This document shows positions 1 through 9,805 of a stretch of DNA of 49,509 nucleotides, piece after piece. Location of the stretch: positions 1 through 49,509 of the forward strand of contig JAZNQN010000047.1 of the NCBI GenBank assembly GCA_045590195.1, written 5' to 3'. The notes under the pieces are model-generated. The model was given only the letters and a program-made list of their open reading frames with translations. It did not search any database and was not told where the DNA came from. A program made the position numbers and the translations under genes. The number at the start of each line of letters is the position of its first letter. Within the stretch, counting starts at the first letter, position 1. This DNA comes from JAZNQN01 sp045590195. Lineage in GTDB: Bacteria; Bacillota; Clostridia; UMGS1883; UMGS1540.

Positions 1-157
1 ACTTCTCTAAGACAAAAAATCTCTAACCCAAAACTGCTTTGCACCATAAAAATCTTGTTTTTGAGTGCAGAACAAGGCAAAAATTTGAGTAATCCTTGAC
101 GGATTGTGAAAATTTTTAACGCAGTTATGTGCCAAAAATATGGTTTTTAGGCGGTTA

Positions 158-176
158 ATCCCTAAGAAGCACCGCC
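158..176 (-). repeat. 19-bp repeat, left copy (inverted relative to 49422-49440)
   Basis: Read on the minus strand this is GGCGGTGCTTCTTAGGGAT, identical to plus-strand 49422-49440. It begins 24 nt past the trkH stop codon. Here the GGCGGT pairs with ACCGCC just beyond it (minus strand), making a small hairpin with the conserved loop GCTTCTTAGGGATTA. The rest of positions 1-157 has no gene; it is AT-rich with nested short inverted repeats (AATCC/GGATT around 92-106, AAAAATTT/AAATTTTT around it, CTTGTT/AACAAG around 53-75). It looks like the edge of a dispersed repeat or a structured 3' region. Confidence 0.7.
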
Positions 177-200
177 GAAGAGGTTTCTTTTTTTGTTTAT

Positions 201-1637
201 TTATTTTTTCCAGGCTTTAGGATAAAACAAAATTAGAAGCGGGAAAATTTCAAGTCTGCCAATAAGCATATCAAAAATCATTACAAGTTTTGACAGCGGC
301 GAGTAAATTGAAAAATTCTGTGTTGGGCCAACTGCCGCAAGGCCGGGACCTACATTATTTATTGTTGCGGCAATTGCGGTAAAGTTACTGGTAAAATCAA
401 AATTATCAATACTTATAATAAGAAGTGACAACATAAATATTACAAGATATGCCACCATATATGAGTTGACTGAACGAATTGTTTCGTGTTCAATGATATG
501 GCCGTTCATTGTAAGCTTAAATGTGCTTTTAGGGTGAGCGGAAAGTTTAAGCTGTTTAAAAAGACTTTTAACAAGAATAATTATTCTTGAAACCTTTATT
601 CCGCCACCGGTACTGCCAGCACAGGCGCCTATAAACATTAAAATTACAAGAATTGTTTTTGAAAATTCAGGCCAAAGGTCAAAATCGGTTGTACTATATC
701 CTGTTGTTGTTATAATTGATGCAACCTGGAATGCGCTGTGCCTAAAGGTTTCTTCGGCTGTTGGGAACAAAGTGCGGCAATTGAAGAAAACAAGCAAAAT
801 TGCCATAGTTATTATACCGAGGTATGCCCTTACTTCAGATGACTGAAAAGCCGCCTTTATTTTTCCAAAGAAAAGCAAAAAGTAAATAGTAAAGTCAATG
901 CCGAACAAAATCATAAAAATTGTTATAACGTATTGCACGTACGGCGAATATGTTGCAATACCTGAGTTTAAAATTGAAAAACCACCCGTACCGGCTGTGC
1001 CGAAGGTAAGGGTTAAAGAATCAAAGAGATTCATTCCGCCCAGAAGAAGCAAAATAACTTCTGCTACAGTAAATACAATATACATTCCGTATAAAAGCTT
1101 TGCAGTTGACCTAACCTTTGGAACAAGTTTCCCTACAGAGGGGCCGGGGCTTTCGGCTTTAATAAGATTTAAATTATTGCCGCCCGACATAGGCAGTATT
1201 GCAACCAAAAGCACCAAAACGCCCATACCGCCAATCCAGTGGGTAAAGCTTCGCCAGAAGAGAAGCGATTTTGGAAGGGCTTCAACATCGGTTAAAATTG
1301 ATGCGCCTGTTGTTGTAAAGCCTGAAACTGTTTCAAAAAGTGCGTCTTCAAAATTTGGGATTGCCCCTGAAAATATAAACGGCAACGCACCAAAAAAACT
1401 GAGCGCCAGCCACGCAAGACCAACCGAAATAAGGCCTTCGCGCTGAGTCATGCTTTTGTTTTCGGGTGATTTTGGCGAGAGCAAAAATCCGGCTGCCAAA
1501 GTAAGCAGGATGCAGATTAAATACATAAGCGTATGAGGCTCTTTATAAACAATTGAGCAAATCATAGGTAATGCGAGACAAATAGCCTCAAACCTTAAAA
1601 CAACACCGAGAATGTGTTTTATAATTTTATAATTCAT
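201..1637 (-). CDS. trkH: Trk/Ktr-type potassium uptake membrane subunit TrkH
   Basis: Integral membrane channel-like subunit that moves K+ across the cytoplasmic membrane together with the cytosolic gating protein TrkA encoded just upstream. The 478-aa protein is hydrophobic throughout and shows the four pore loops of the Trk/Ktr/HKT family: VSGFTTTGAS (about 105-114), FGTAGTGGFS (about 212), SIITTTGYSTTDF (about 308) and NNVGPGLAAVG near 430. Start ATG at 1637 has an AGGAAG site 5-9 nt upstream. trkA ends 12 nt before, so the two genes form one transcript. Length and loop glycines are those of a complete functional subunit. Confidence 0.93.
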   Translation of the reverse strand: MNYKIIKHILGVVLRFEAICLALPMICSIVYKEPHTLMYLICILLTLAAGFLLSPKSPENKSMTQREGLISVGLAWLALSFFGALPFIFSGAIPNFEDALFETVSGFTTTGASILTDVEALPKSLLFWRSFTHWIGGMGVLVLLVAILPMSGGNNLNLIKAESPGPSVGKLVPKVRSTAKLLYGMYIVFTVAEVILLLLGGMNLFDSLTLTFGTAGTGGFSILNSGIATYSPYVQYVITIFMILFGIDFTIYFLLFFGKIKAAFQSSEVRAYLGIITMAILLVFFNCRTLFPTAEETFRHSAFQVASIITTTGYSTTDFDLWPEFSKTILVILMFIGACAGSTGGGIKVSRIIILVKSLFKQLKLSAHPKSTFKLTMNGHIIEHETIRSVNSYMVAYLVIFMLSLLIISIDNFDFTSNFTAIAATINNVGPGLAAVGPTQNFSIYSPLSKLVMIFDMLIGRLEIFPLLILFYPKAWKK

Positions 1638-1649
1638 TTAAAAACTTCC

Positions 1650-3011
1650 TTATAATAATATGTCGCCAATACCTTTGAAGCCTGAGTGTGTTGTTACAAC
1701 TATAACCGTGTCGCCGGGCATAATGATGTCACGTCCGCGAGGGGTTGTAATTTTACCACGGCGGTTAATGCAAGCAATAAGCGTATTATCTTTAATGTTT
1801 AATTTTTCAATTGGTACATTTGAAACGGGAGAACCCTCTTTAATATAAAATTCAAGGGCTTCAGCTTTTTCATCCAGAATTTTATGCATAGTTTCAATGT
1901 TACTGCCAATTGAATTTTTCTTTGCCCTTACAAAACGGATAATATATTCGGCTGTAAGATTTTTAGGGTAGATTGTAGTATCAAGATTTAAATCGTTAAT
2001 AACGTTATCGTAAGCAATACGGTTGATTTTTGTTATAACCTTGCCGTTTGTTTTGCTTTTTGCAAAGAGGGAGAGCAAAACATTCTCCTCGTCAATATTG
2101 GTAAGTGCAACAACAGAATCGGCATATTCAACACCTTCTTCAAGAAGGAGGCGGTTATCGGTACCGTCGCCATTTATAACGGTGGCTTTTGGCAAAAGCT
2201 CAGAAAGTTCTTCACATCTTTCAAAATTTTGTTCAATTATTTTAACATCGATACCCGACTGGAGCAAAATATTGGCAAGATAAAAAGATGTATCGCCGCC
2301 ACCGACAATAATTGTATCTTTTACGCTGTTTGTTTTTATTTTAATCTTTTTAAAGAAATAGCTTACGTTTTTAAGCGATGCCACAATGCTTATTTTATCG
2401 CCGCTTTTTAAAACAAAGTCGCCTCGGGGGATAAACGCTGCATCGCCTCTTTCAACGCCGCAAACAAGAATATCGCAACCCAGAGTTGGAGTAAGATCGC
2501 AAATTTTAAGGTTATTAAGAATGCTGCCCTCAGGAACTTTAAATTTAAGTATTTCAACCCTTCCTTTTGCAAAAGTATCTATTTGTATTGCAGTTGGAAA
2601 ACGGAGAACTTTTGCCATTTCCTTTGCGGCAGTTTGTTCAGGATTTATTACCATTGCAAGGCCTAAATCCTCTTTAATATAAGGAATTGCTGAAGTATAT
2701 TCAGGTTTTCTTACTCTTGCAATTGTCTGGCATTTTTTGCCGAGATTTTTAGCTAAAAGACAGGTCATAAGATTAAGCTCGTCTGACCCGGTAACAGCTA
2801 TAAGCAAATCAGCAGCATCTATGCCTGCTTCTTGCAAAGTTTCTATTGAAGAGCAATTTCCTACAACGCCCATAATATCATATAAGCTTACTATATCTTT
2901 TATAGAAGAAGCTTTTGTATCTATAATTGTTATATCGTGTTCTTTTTCTGTGCTAAGGCTTTCGGCAATTTTTTCGCCAACTTTTCCGCAGCCTACTATA
3001 ATTATATTCAT
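1650..3011 (-). CDS. trkA: Trk potassium system peripheral NAD-binding protein TrkA
   Basis: Cytosolic regulator of TrkH. The 453-aa protein is two tandem RCK units, each a Rossmann RCK_N domain followed by a TrkA_C domain: the first glycine motif is IIIVGCGKVGEK at residues 2-13, the second TIIVGGGDTSFYLANIL near 235. The reading frame is open 78 codons further upstream, but that extension crosses the nifJ terminator and has no ribosome site; ATG at 3011 follows GCGAGG and starts exactly at the Rossmann strand, so I chose it. Transcribed with trkH from the promoter at 3057-3085. Confidence 0.93.
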   Translation of the reverse strand: MNIIIVGCGKVGEKIAESLSTEKEHDITIIDTKASSIKDIVSLYDIMGVVGNCSSIETLQEAGIDAADLLIAVTGSDELNLMTCLLAKNLGKKCQTIARVRKPEYTSAIPYIKEDLGLAMVINPEQTAAKEMAKVLRFPTAIQIDTFAKGRVEILKFKVPEGSILNNLKICDLTPTLGCDILVCGVERGDAAFIPRGDFVLKSGDKISIVASLKNVSYFFKKIKIKTNSVKDTIIVGGGDTSFYLANILLQSGIDVKIIEQNFERCEELSELLPKATVINGDGTDNRLLLEEGVEYADSVVALTNIDEENVLLSLFAKSKTNGKVITKINRIAYDNVINDLNLDTTIYPKNLTAEYIIRFVRAKKNSIGSNIETMHKILDEKAEALEFYIKEGSPVSNVPIEKLNIKDNTLIACINRRGKITTPRGRDIIMPGDTVIVVTTHSGFKGIGDILL

Positions 3012-3056
3012 ATAATTTACCTCGCTTTTGATGAACTTATATTTATAGCATAATAA

Positions 3057-3085
3057 ATTATAGCAAATTATAACAGAAAATGCAA
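3057..3085 (-). promoter_or_regulatory. Promoter for trkA-trkH
   Basis: On the minus strand TTGCAT (3085-3080) and TATAAT (3062-3057) are separated by 17 nt, about 45 nt upstream of the trkA start. It lies just after the nifJ terminator, so trkA-trkH need not depend on nifJ read-through. Confidence 0.7.
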
Positions 3086-3093
3086 TAGTATAA

Positions 3094-3126
3094 ATAAAAA
3101 GAAGCGATCCATCTGGACCGCTTCTT
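3094..3126 (-). terminator. Rho-independent terminator of nifJ
   Basis: A 12-bp stem (AAGAAGCGGTCC with GGATCGCTTCTT, one G-U pair) closed by the loop AGAT and followed on the minus strand by TTTTTATTTAT. It lies about 12 nt past the PFOR stop codon. Confidence 0.92.
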
Positions 3127-3138
3127 AAAAATTTTGGA

Positions 3139-6100
3139 TTACTCAAAAAGTTTTCCGTATTTTGTAAGGTGTTCGTATTTAGCTTTAGCCTGTTTTTCTG
3201 CTTCAGCAAAGAGTTCTTTTGCTTTGTCAGGGAATTTACGAGCAAGTGAGCTGTAACGAACTTCGTTCATGATAAAGTCTTCGTAAGAAGCAGTCGGCTC
3301 TTTTGAATCCATCATGAATGGGTTTTTACCTTCTACTTCATTTCTTGGGTCAAATCTGAATGTATGCCAGTAACCAGCGAGTACAGCATTTTTGATAATC
3401 TTCTGAGTATCTGTCATGCCGCCTTTGATACCGTGGTTGATACATGGAGCGTAACCAATGATAATTGAAGGACCGTTGTAGCTTACAGCTTCTTTAATAG
3501 CTTTAACTGTCTGAGCCATATCATAGCCGAGAGCAACCTGTGCAACATATACATATCCGTAGGACATAGCAATTTCAGCAAGGTTTTTCTTCTTAATTGG
3601 TTTACCACCTGCAGCAAACTGTGCAACAGCACCTGTAGGTGTTGATTTGGAAGCCTGTCCACCTGTGTTGGAGTAAACTTCGGTATCAAATACCATTACG
3701 TTTACATCTTCGCCAGAAGCGAGAACGTGGTCAAGACCGCCGAAACCGATATCATATGCCCAACCGTCACCACCGAAAATCCAAACAGCTTTCTTTGAAA
3801 GGTATTCTTTGAATTTAAGAACTTCTTTCGCTTTGTCGCATCCGCATTTTTCGAGAGCTGCTACGAGGTCTTCTGTAGCTTTAGCGTTAGCATCGATATC
3901 TTCATATGTGTCTTTCCAAGCTGCAACTGCATCTTTAATATCTGCACAGTCGATAGCATCAATCTGGTTTTTAAGTCTTTCACGGAGCTGTTTAGCACCT
4001 ACTGCCATACCAAGACCGTGTTCAGCATTATCCTCAAAGAGTGAGTTAGCCCATGCAGGACCATGACCTTTGTGGTTTACTGTGTATGGTGTTGAAGGAG
4101 CAGAGCCACCCCAGATTGAAGAACAACCTGTTGCATTTGAAATGTATGCTCTGTCACCACAAATCTGAGTGATAAGTTTTGCATAAGGTGTTTCGCCGCA
4201 GCCTGCGCAAGCGCCGGAGAACTCGAGGAGTGGCTGGCGGAACTGACTTGTTTTAACATTGAGAGGCTGTGCAAGAACATCAGCTTTAGGAAGAACTTTT
4301 GCAACTGCGTAGTCGAAGTACTGCTGCTGATCTCTTTGTGTATCGATTGGCTGCATAACGAGAGCTTTCTCTTTTGCAGGACAAACTTTAGCACAGTTTC
4401 CACAACCGGAACAGTCGAGTACTGTTACGCCGAGAGAGAACTCGTAAGCGTCCATACCTTTACCAATCATTTTCTTGTGTTTGATACCTGCAGGTGCTGC
4501 AGCCATTTCAGCTTCGCTTAATACGAATGGACGGATAGCAGCGTGAGGACAAACGAGTGAACACTGGTTACACTGGATACAGTTTTCAGGAATCCACTGT
4601 GGAACATCTACTGCGATACCACGTTTTTCATAAGCAGCCATACCCTGTGGGAGGTGACCGTCAACCATATCCATAAATGTTGATACAGGGATTTTGTCAC
4701 CAGTCTGTTTATTACATGGTTCGAGAATGTTTTTAACAAATGCAGGAACATCTGCTTCAGCTTTAGGAGCATCAACAGCATTTTTCCAATCAGCAGGAAC
4801 TGCAATTTCTTTAATGTTTTTCTCGCCTTCAACGATAGCTTCATGGTTCATGTTAACGATTTTTTCGCCTTTAGCGCCGAAGGATTTAACAACTGCTGCT
4901 CTCATATATTCTTTTGCATCTTCAAAAGGAATAACGTTAGCAAGCTTAAAGAATGCACTCTGAAGTACGATTGAAGTTTTGTTGCCGAGACCAAGTTCTT
5001 TAGCAATACCGATAGCATCGATTGTGTAAAGTGAAATGTTGTTCTCTGCAATATATTTTTTCATTTTAGCAGGAAGTCTGTTTGAAAGTTCTTCTGCATC
5101 CCAAGCGCAGTTAAGAAGGAATTTACCGCCCGGAACCAAATCTTCAACCATATCGTATTTATCAACATATGATGGGTTGTGACATGCAACAAAGTTAGCT
5201 TTATTGATGAGGTATGTTGATTTGATAGGTTTTTTACCGAATCTTAAGTGTGATACTGTGATACCGCCTGATTTTTTGGAGTCATATGAGAAATATGCCT
5301 GAGCAAACAAATCAGTGTGGTCACCGATAATTTTAATGGAGTTTTTGTTAGCACCAACTGTACCGTCGGAACCAAGACCCCAGAATTTACAAGCTGTGTT
5401 ACCCTCAGCAGATGTGTCAGGATTTTCAACTCTTGGAAGTGAAAGACCTGTAACGTCATCTTCGATTGAAAGTGTGAAGCCTTTGATAGGCTCAGCTTTG
5501 TCGAGGTTTCTGTAAGTTGCAATGATATCAGCAGGAATTGTGTCTTTTGAACCAAGACCATATCTGCCGCCGATGATCATTGGAGCGTTAGCATTGCCTG
5601 CATAGCAAGCGCAAACATCAAGATACAAAGGTTCGCCAATTGAACCCGGTTCTTTTGTTCTATCAAGAACAGCAATTTTTTTACATGTAGCAGGAACTGC
5701 TTTAAGGAATGCTTCAACCGGGAAAGGTCTGTAAAGGTGAACTCTGATAAGACCCACTTTTTCGCCGTTTGCCACCATATAATCGATTGTTTCTTCGATA
5801 GTTTCGCAAACGCTACCCATAGCAACGATAACTTTATCGGCATCAGGAGCACCATAGTAGTTAACAAGACCATAGTTTGTACCAATTTTAGCATTAACTT
5901 TGATCATGTATTCTTCTACGATTGCAGGAATAGCATTGTAGTATTTGTTACATGCTTCTCTGTTCTGGAAGAAGATATCAGGGTTCTGAGCACTACCGCG
6001 AAGAACAGGGTGTTCAGGATTTAATGAGTTGTTTCTGAACTCTGCAACAGCGTCCATATCAACCATTTCTTTAAGGTCTTCATAATCCCATGTTTCGATT

Positions 6101-6645
6101 TTATCGATTTCGTGAGATGTTCTGAAACCATCAAAGAAGTGAAGGAAAGGAACTTTGCCTTTAATTGTTGAAAGGTGAGCAACTGCGCCAAGGTCCATAA
6201 CTTCCTGTGGGGAGTTTGAACAAAGGAGAGCATAACCTGTCTGACGACAAGCCATAACGTCTGAATGATCACCGAAAATGTTAAGTGCGTGTGATGCTAC
6301 GCAACGAGCACTAACATGGATAACCGAGGGAAGAAGTTCACCTGCGATTTTGTACATGTTAGGAATCATAAGGAGCAAGCCCTGTGATGCTGTGTATGTT
6401 GTTGTAAGAGCACCTGCGCCAAGGGAACCGTGAACGGCGCCTGCAGCACCGGCTTCAGACTGCATTTCAACAACTTTTACGGGCTGACCGAAGATATTTT
6501 CTTTCTTGTCAACAGCCCATTCGTCGGTTACTTCTGCCATAACCGAGGATGGTGTGATAGGATAAATAGCAGCTACATCTGTAAAGGCATATGAAGCCCA
6601 GGCAGCGGCATTATTACCATCCATAGTTTTCATTTTTCTTGCCAT
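3139..6645 (-). CDS. nifJ: Pyruvate:ferredoxin (flavodoxin) oxidoreductase, single-chain
   Basis: Oxidises pyruvate with CoA to acetyl-CoA and CO2, reducing ferredoxin; the central pyruvate enzyme of anaerobic Clostridia. The 1168-aa chain has all fused domains: the N-terminal pyrimidine-binding domain (TDVAAIYPITPSS near 22), the transketolase-C-like and gamma domains, a 2x[4Fe-4S] ferredoxin domain with CIQCNQCSLVCP and CSGCGNCAKVCP (about 690-755), the SGACAGCGETPY cluster-ligand loop, and the TPP domain GGDGWAYDIGFGG. The frame is open 18 codons further upstream, but ATG at 6645 has a perfect AGGAGG and gives the family N terminus. It is monocistronic, with its own promoter (6690-6718) and terminator. 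Confidence 0.97.
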   Translation of the reverse strand: MARKMKTMDGNNAAAWASYAFTDVAAIYPITPSSVMAEVTDEWAVDKKENIFGQPVKVVEMQSEAGAAGAVHGSLGAGALTTTYTASQGLLLMIPNMYKIAGELLPSVIHVSARCVASHALNIFGDHSDVMACRQTGYALLCSNSPQEVMDLGAVAHLSTIKGKVPFLHFFDGFRTSHEIDKIETWDYEDLKEMVDMDAVAEFRNNSLNPEHPVLRGSAQNPDIFFQNREACNKYYNAIPAIVEEYMIKVNAKIGTNYGLVNYYGAPDADKVIVAMGSVCETIEETIDYMVANGEKVGLIRVHLYRPFPVEAFLKAVPATCKKIAVLDRTKEPGSIGEPLYLDVCACYAGNANAPMIIGGRYGLGSKDTIPADIIATYRNLDKAEPIKGFTLSIEDDVTGLSLPRVENPDTSAEGNTACKFWGLGSDGTVGANKNSIKIIGDHTDLFAQAYFSYDSKKSGGITVSHLRFGKKPIKSTYLINKANFVACHNPSYVDKYDMVEDLVPGGKFLLNCAWDAEELSNRLPAKMKKYIAENNISLYTIDAIGIAKELGLGNKTSIVLQSAFFKLANVIPFEDAKEYMRAAVVKSFGAKGEKIVNMNHEAIVEGEKNIKEIAVPADWKNAVDAPKAEADVPAFVKNILEPCNKQTGDKIPVSTFMDMVDGHLPQGMAAYEKRGIAVDVPQWIPENCIQCNQCSLVCPHAAIRPFVLSEAEMAAAPAGIKHKKMIGKGMDAYEFSLGVTVLDCSGCGNCAKVCPAKEKALVMQPIDTQRDQQQYFDYAVAKVLPKADVLAQPLNVKTSQFRQPLLEFSGACAGCGETPYAKLITQICGDRAYISNATGCSSIWGGSAPSTPYTVNHKGHGPAWANSLFEDNAEHGLGMAVGAKQLRERLKNQIDAIDCADIKDAVAAWKDTYEDIDANAKATEDLVAALEKCGCDKAKEVLKFKEYLSKKAVWIFGGDGWAYDIGFGGLDHVLASGEDVNVMVFDTEVYSNTGGQASKSTPTGAVAQFAAGGKPIKKKNLAEIAMSYGYVYVAQVALGYDMAQTVKAIKEAVSYNGPSIIIGYAPCINHGIKGGMTDTQKIIKNAVLAGYWHTFRFDPRNEVEGKNPFMMDSKEPTASYEDFIMNEVRYSSLARKFPDKAKELFAEAEKQAKAKYEHLTKYGKLFE

Positions 6646-6689
6646 TAATTTCGACCTCCTAAAATATATCGTGTTAAACACTACATTAT

Positions 6690-6718
6690 AGTATACCAAT
6701 TTTGGAGCTTTATGTCAA
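6690..6718 (-). promoter_or_regulatory. Promoter for nifJ
   Basis: Minus strand TTGACA (6718-6713), 17-nt spacer, TATACT (6695-6690), 45 nt upstream of the start codon. An 11-bp palindrome GTGTTAAACAC lies in the untranslated leader at 6671-6681; it does not match the Rex consensus I know and may be chance. Confidence 0.85.
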
Positions 6719-6821
6719 TAAAAAATGTACATAAAAAATAAGAAGAAATTAAAAAAACTTAGGTAATTTTTAAATAAAAAGTTAATGAATTGTTAAAAAT
6801 GGTTTCTTATTTATAAATAAT

Positions 6822-6851
6822 TTGACAAAACAAATCGAATTGTGATAGTAT
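6822..6851 (+). promoter_or_regulatory. Promoter for the dehydratase-activator locus
   Basis: TTGACA at 6822-6827 followed, after 18 nt, by TAGTAT at 6846-6851, about 35 nt upstream of the ATG. It is divergent from the nifJ promoter across an AT-rich gap of about 100 bp. Confidence 0.6.
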
Positions 6852-6885
6852 TTACCTTGTTATTTTGTAAAAAAGAGGGACCCGG

Positions 6886-9804
6886 ATGGAATATTATCTT
6901 GGAATTGATGTTGGCTCCACAACAGTAAAATGTGTGCTTTGCGACAATGAAAAAATATTATATAAAAAGTATCAAAGGCATCTTTCGAAACCGGGAAAGG
7001 TGCTCCGTTTTATGCTTGGAGAAATTAAAGATATTGCAGGCAATGTGCCAATAAAAGCCGCAATTGCAGGTTCTGCCGGCGCAGGAATTGCAAGGGGCAC
7101 AGAAATTGAATTTGTTCAGGAGGTTTTTGCGGCAACGGGGTATATTAAAGACTATTTTCCCGAAACCGATGTTGCTATTGAGCTTGGTGGGGAAGATGCA
7201 AAAATTATTTTCTTCGGCGAATGTATTGAAGAAAGAATGAACAGCACCTGTGCAGGCGGCACGGGAGCATTTATTGACCAGATGGCAGTTTTGTTGAATG
7301 TAACAGCTGATGAGCTTGACCAATTAAGCCTTAAGGCCGATTGTACATATCCCATAGCATCCCGTTGCGGAGTTTTTGCAAAAACGGATATTCAGCCGCT
7401 TATAAATCAGGGCGCAAAAACAGAAAATATTGCTGCAAGTATATTGAGGGCTGTGGTTGACCAGACTGTGTCAGGCCTGGCACAGGGCAGAGAGATAAAA
7501 GGAAATGTAATGTTTTTAGGCGGTCCTCTTACATTTATGGAAGGGCTCAGGCGCTCTTTTGCTGAAATACTTGAAAATACTACACCGATTTTCCCCGAAA
7601 ATGCCGAATATTTTGTGGCTATGGGAGCGGCGCATTATGCGGCAAAGCTTAAGAAAACATTTGGTTTTGCACAGCTTTACGAAATGATTGAGAAAAAAGA
7701 AAACAGCAGCGAGGGTTTTGAAAGCCTTATGCCGCTTTTTAAAGACGAAAACGAATATAATGAGTTTATAAAAAGACACGAGAAAGCAACAGTTGCGCGA
7801 TGTGACAAAGGCGATGAAGCTTTTGACGGATATCTGGGCATTGACGCAGGAAGCACTACAACAAAAGTTATTCTTCTTGATGAAAAGCGCAATATTGTAT
7901 TCAGTGGATATGAGAGTAACCGCGGAAACCCGCTTGAAATTATAAAAGGCCAGATTGAGGCAATATACGAAAAATATCCGAATGTAAAAATAGTATCATC
8001 AACTGTTACAGGCTACGGTGAAGAGCTTGCAAAAAATGCCTTCGGGGCAGACAGAGGCGTTGTTGAAACTGTTGCTCACTACAAAGCCGCAAGGTTTTTT
8101 GAAAAAGATGTTGATTTTATAATTGACATCGGCGGCCAGGATATGAAATGCTTCGGAATTAAAGACGGAGTTGTAAATTCTGTTGTTTTAAACGAGGCGT
8201 GTTCCTCGGGCTGCGGTTCATTTATAGAAACCTTTGCAAAATCCTTGGGGAAAGATATAAAAGAATTTGCAAAAATGGCTCTTTTTGCAGAAAATCCCGT
8301 TGATTTAGGCTCAAGATGCACAGTTTTTATGAACTCATCTGTAAAAGAAGCTCAGAAAAACGGCGCAACTGTTGCTGATATTTCGGCAGGGCTTGCAATA
8401 AGCGTTGTAAAAAATGCCCTTTACAAGGTGCTAAGAACATCTTCGGCCGAAAATTTAGGCAAAAAAATAGTTGTTCAGGGCGGAACTTTTTTAAATAATG
8501 CAATACTCAGAAGTTTTGAAAACGAAATAAATGCACAGGTTATAAGGCCTGATATTGCAGGGCTCATGGGAGCTTTTGGTTGTGCACTTATATCGGTTGA
8601 AAAGGGCAAGGGTAAAAGTGAATTTATAACGAGGGAAAACCTTAAAGATTTTTCTCATACTTCGGAATATATAAGATGCGGCCTTTGTCAGAATCATTGC
8701 AGCCTTACTGTTAATAAGTTTTCAAACGGCAAAAAAATGATTTCGGGTAACAGATGCGAGAGGCCTGTTGCAAAAAATGAAGTGAAAAAACTGCCAAATC
8801 TTATAGATTTTAAGCAGAAATATCTTGCTGTCTTCAGCGAACATAAAGGCGAAGGTGTTACGGTTGGAATTCCTTTGGTGCTTAATTTTTATGACACCCT
8901 GCCTTACTGGTTTACGTTTTTTAAGGAACTTGGCATATCGGTTAAGGTTTCGGGCTTTTCTTCGAGGGAAACTTACAGAAAAGGGCAACATACAATATCT
9001 TCTGATACGGTTTGCTATGGAGCAAAACTGGTTCACGGGCACATTCTTTCGCTGGCGGAGGATAATGTTGACTTTATATTTTACCCATGTATGAGTTACA
9101 ACTTTGATGAAGGGAATACCGACAATTTTTACCATTGTCCTGTTGTGGCGTATTATCCTGAAGTTATAAACTCAAATATGAATACAGGCGACTCGAAATT
9201 TTTAATGCCTTATCTTGCACTTAATGATGCACCTTTCATGGCAAAGCAGCTTTTTAAGGCGCTTTTGGGAGTTATTCCCGGCATAAGTTTGAAAAGCATT
9301 ACCAAAGCTTTGGAAAAGGCAAAAAACGAGCTTGATGCATACAGGGAGGCTGTGTACAAAGAAGGAGAAGCGGCCCTTTCTTATGCAGAGGAAAACGGGC
9401 TTAGCACCATTGTTTTAGCAGGAAGACCATACCACGTTGACCCTGAGATAAATCACGGAATTGACAGGCTTATTTCTTCACTCGGATTTGTTCTTATAAC
9501 CGAGGACAGTATAAGAGAAAAAGATAAGGCTGAAATAAATGTTTTAAATCAGTGGACATATCACTCGAGAATGTATAATGCGGCAAACTTTGTTTGTAAA
9601 AGAAAAAAATGTGAGCTGGTTCAGCTGGTTTCCTTTGGGTGTGGGCTTGATGCAGTTACAACCGATGAAATAAATGAGATTTTAGCAGAAAAAGGTAAGC
9701 TTTATACTGAACTTAAAATAGATGAAATTAACAATCTTGGTGCGGCCAGAATAAGGCTTCGCAGCCTTATGGCGGCAATGGATGAAAGAAACAAAGAGGA
9801 ATAG
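6886..9804 (+). CDS. Acyl-CoA dehydratase activase, tandem BadF/BadG/HgdC ATPase domains plus DUF2229-type region
   Basis: Member of the ATP-dependent activators that inject an electron into [4Fe-4S] 2-hydroxyacyl-CoA dehydratases. The 972 aa hold two ASKHA ATPase domains in tandem: the first starts YYLGIDVGSTTVK (residue 3), the second GYLGIDAGSTTTK (near 314). Each keeps the cysteines that bridge the inter-subunit cluster in HgdC: NSTCAGGTGAF and ASRCGVF in the first, NEACSSGCGSF and GSRCTVF in the second. A third region follows a CGLCQNHC motif (near 600) and resembles DUF2229. ATG at 6886 is preceded by GAGGG. No dehydratase subunits lie nearby, so the client is unknown. In many relatives this protein and the next are one chain of about 1400 aa. 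Confidence 0.87.
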   Translation: MEYYLGIDVGSTTVKCVLCDNEKILYKKYQRHLSKPGKVLRFMLGEIKDIAGNVPIKAAIAGSAGAGIARGTEIEFVQEVFAATGYIKDYFPETDVAIELGGEDAKIIFFGECIEERMNSTCAGGTGAFIDQMAVLLNVTADELDQLSLKADCTYPIASRCGVFAKTDIQPLINQGAKTENIAASILRAVVDQTVSGLAQGREIKGNVMFLGGPLTFMEGLRRSFAEILENTTPIFPENAEYFVAMGAAHYAAKLKKTFGFAQLYEMIEKKENSSEGFESLMPLFKDENEYNEFIKRHEKATVARCDKGDEAFDGYLGIDAGSTTTKVILLDEKRNIVFSGYESNRGNPLEIIKGQIEAIYEKYPNVKIVSSTVTGYGEELAKNAFGADRGVVETVAHYKAARFFEKDVDFIIDIGGQDMKCFGIKDGVVNSVVLNEACSSGCGSFIETFAKSLGKDIKEFAKMALFAENPVDLGSRCTVFMNSSVKEAQKNGATVADISAGLAISVVKNALYKVLRTSSAENLGKKIVVQGGTFLNNAILRSFENEINAQVIRPDIAGLMGAFGCALISVEKGKGKSEFITRENLKDFSHTSEYIRCGLCQNHCSLTVNKFSNGKKMISGNRCERPVAKNEVKKLPNLIDFKQKYLAVFSEHKGEGVTVGIPLVLNFYDTLPYWFTFFKELGISVKVSGFSSRETYRKGQHTISSDTVCYGAKLVHGHILSLAEDNVDFIFYPCMSYNFDEGNTDNFYHCPVVAYYPEVINSNMNTGDSKFLMPYLALNDAPFMAKQLFKALLGVIPGISLKSITKALEKAKNELDAYREAVYKEGEAALSYAEENGLSTIVLAGRPYHVDPEINHGIDRLISSLGFVLITEDSIREKDKAEINVLNQWTYHSRMYNAANFVCKRKKCELVQLVSFGCGLDAVTTDEINEILAEKGKLYTELKIDEINNLGAARIRLRSLMAAMDERNKEE

Positions 9805-9805
9805 T

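Noticed and set aside
898..1446. 182-codon open frame on the plus strand
   Set aside because: Antisense shadow of trkH; composition follows the other strand and there is no ribosome site or recognisable product.
1650..3245. Longer TrkA with 78 extra N-terminal residues
   Set aside because: The extension crosses the nifJ terminator and the trkA promoter and has no ribosome site.
6671..6681. GTGTTAAACAC palindrome in the nifJ leader as a Rex site
   Set aside because: Does not fit the TTGTTAA-N4-TTAACAA Rex consensus and is short enough to be chance.
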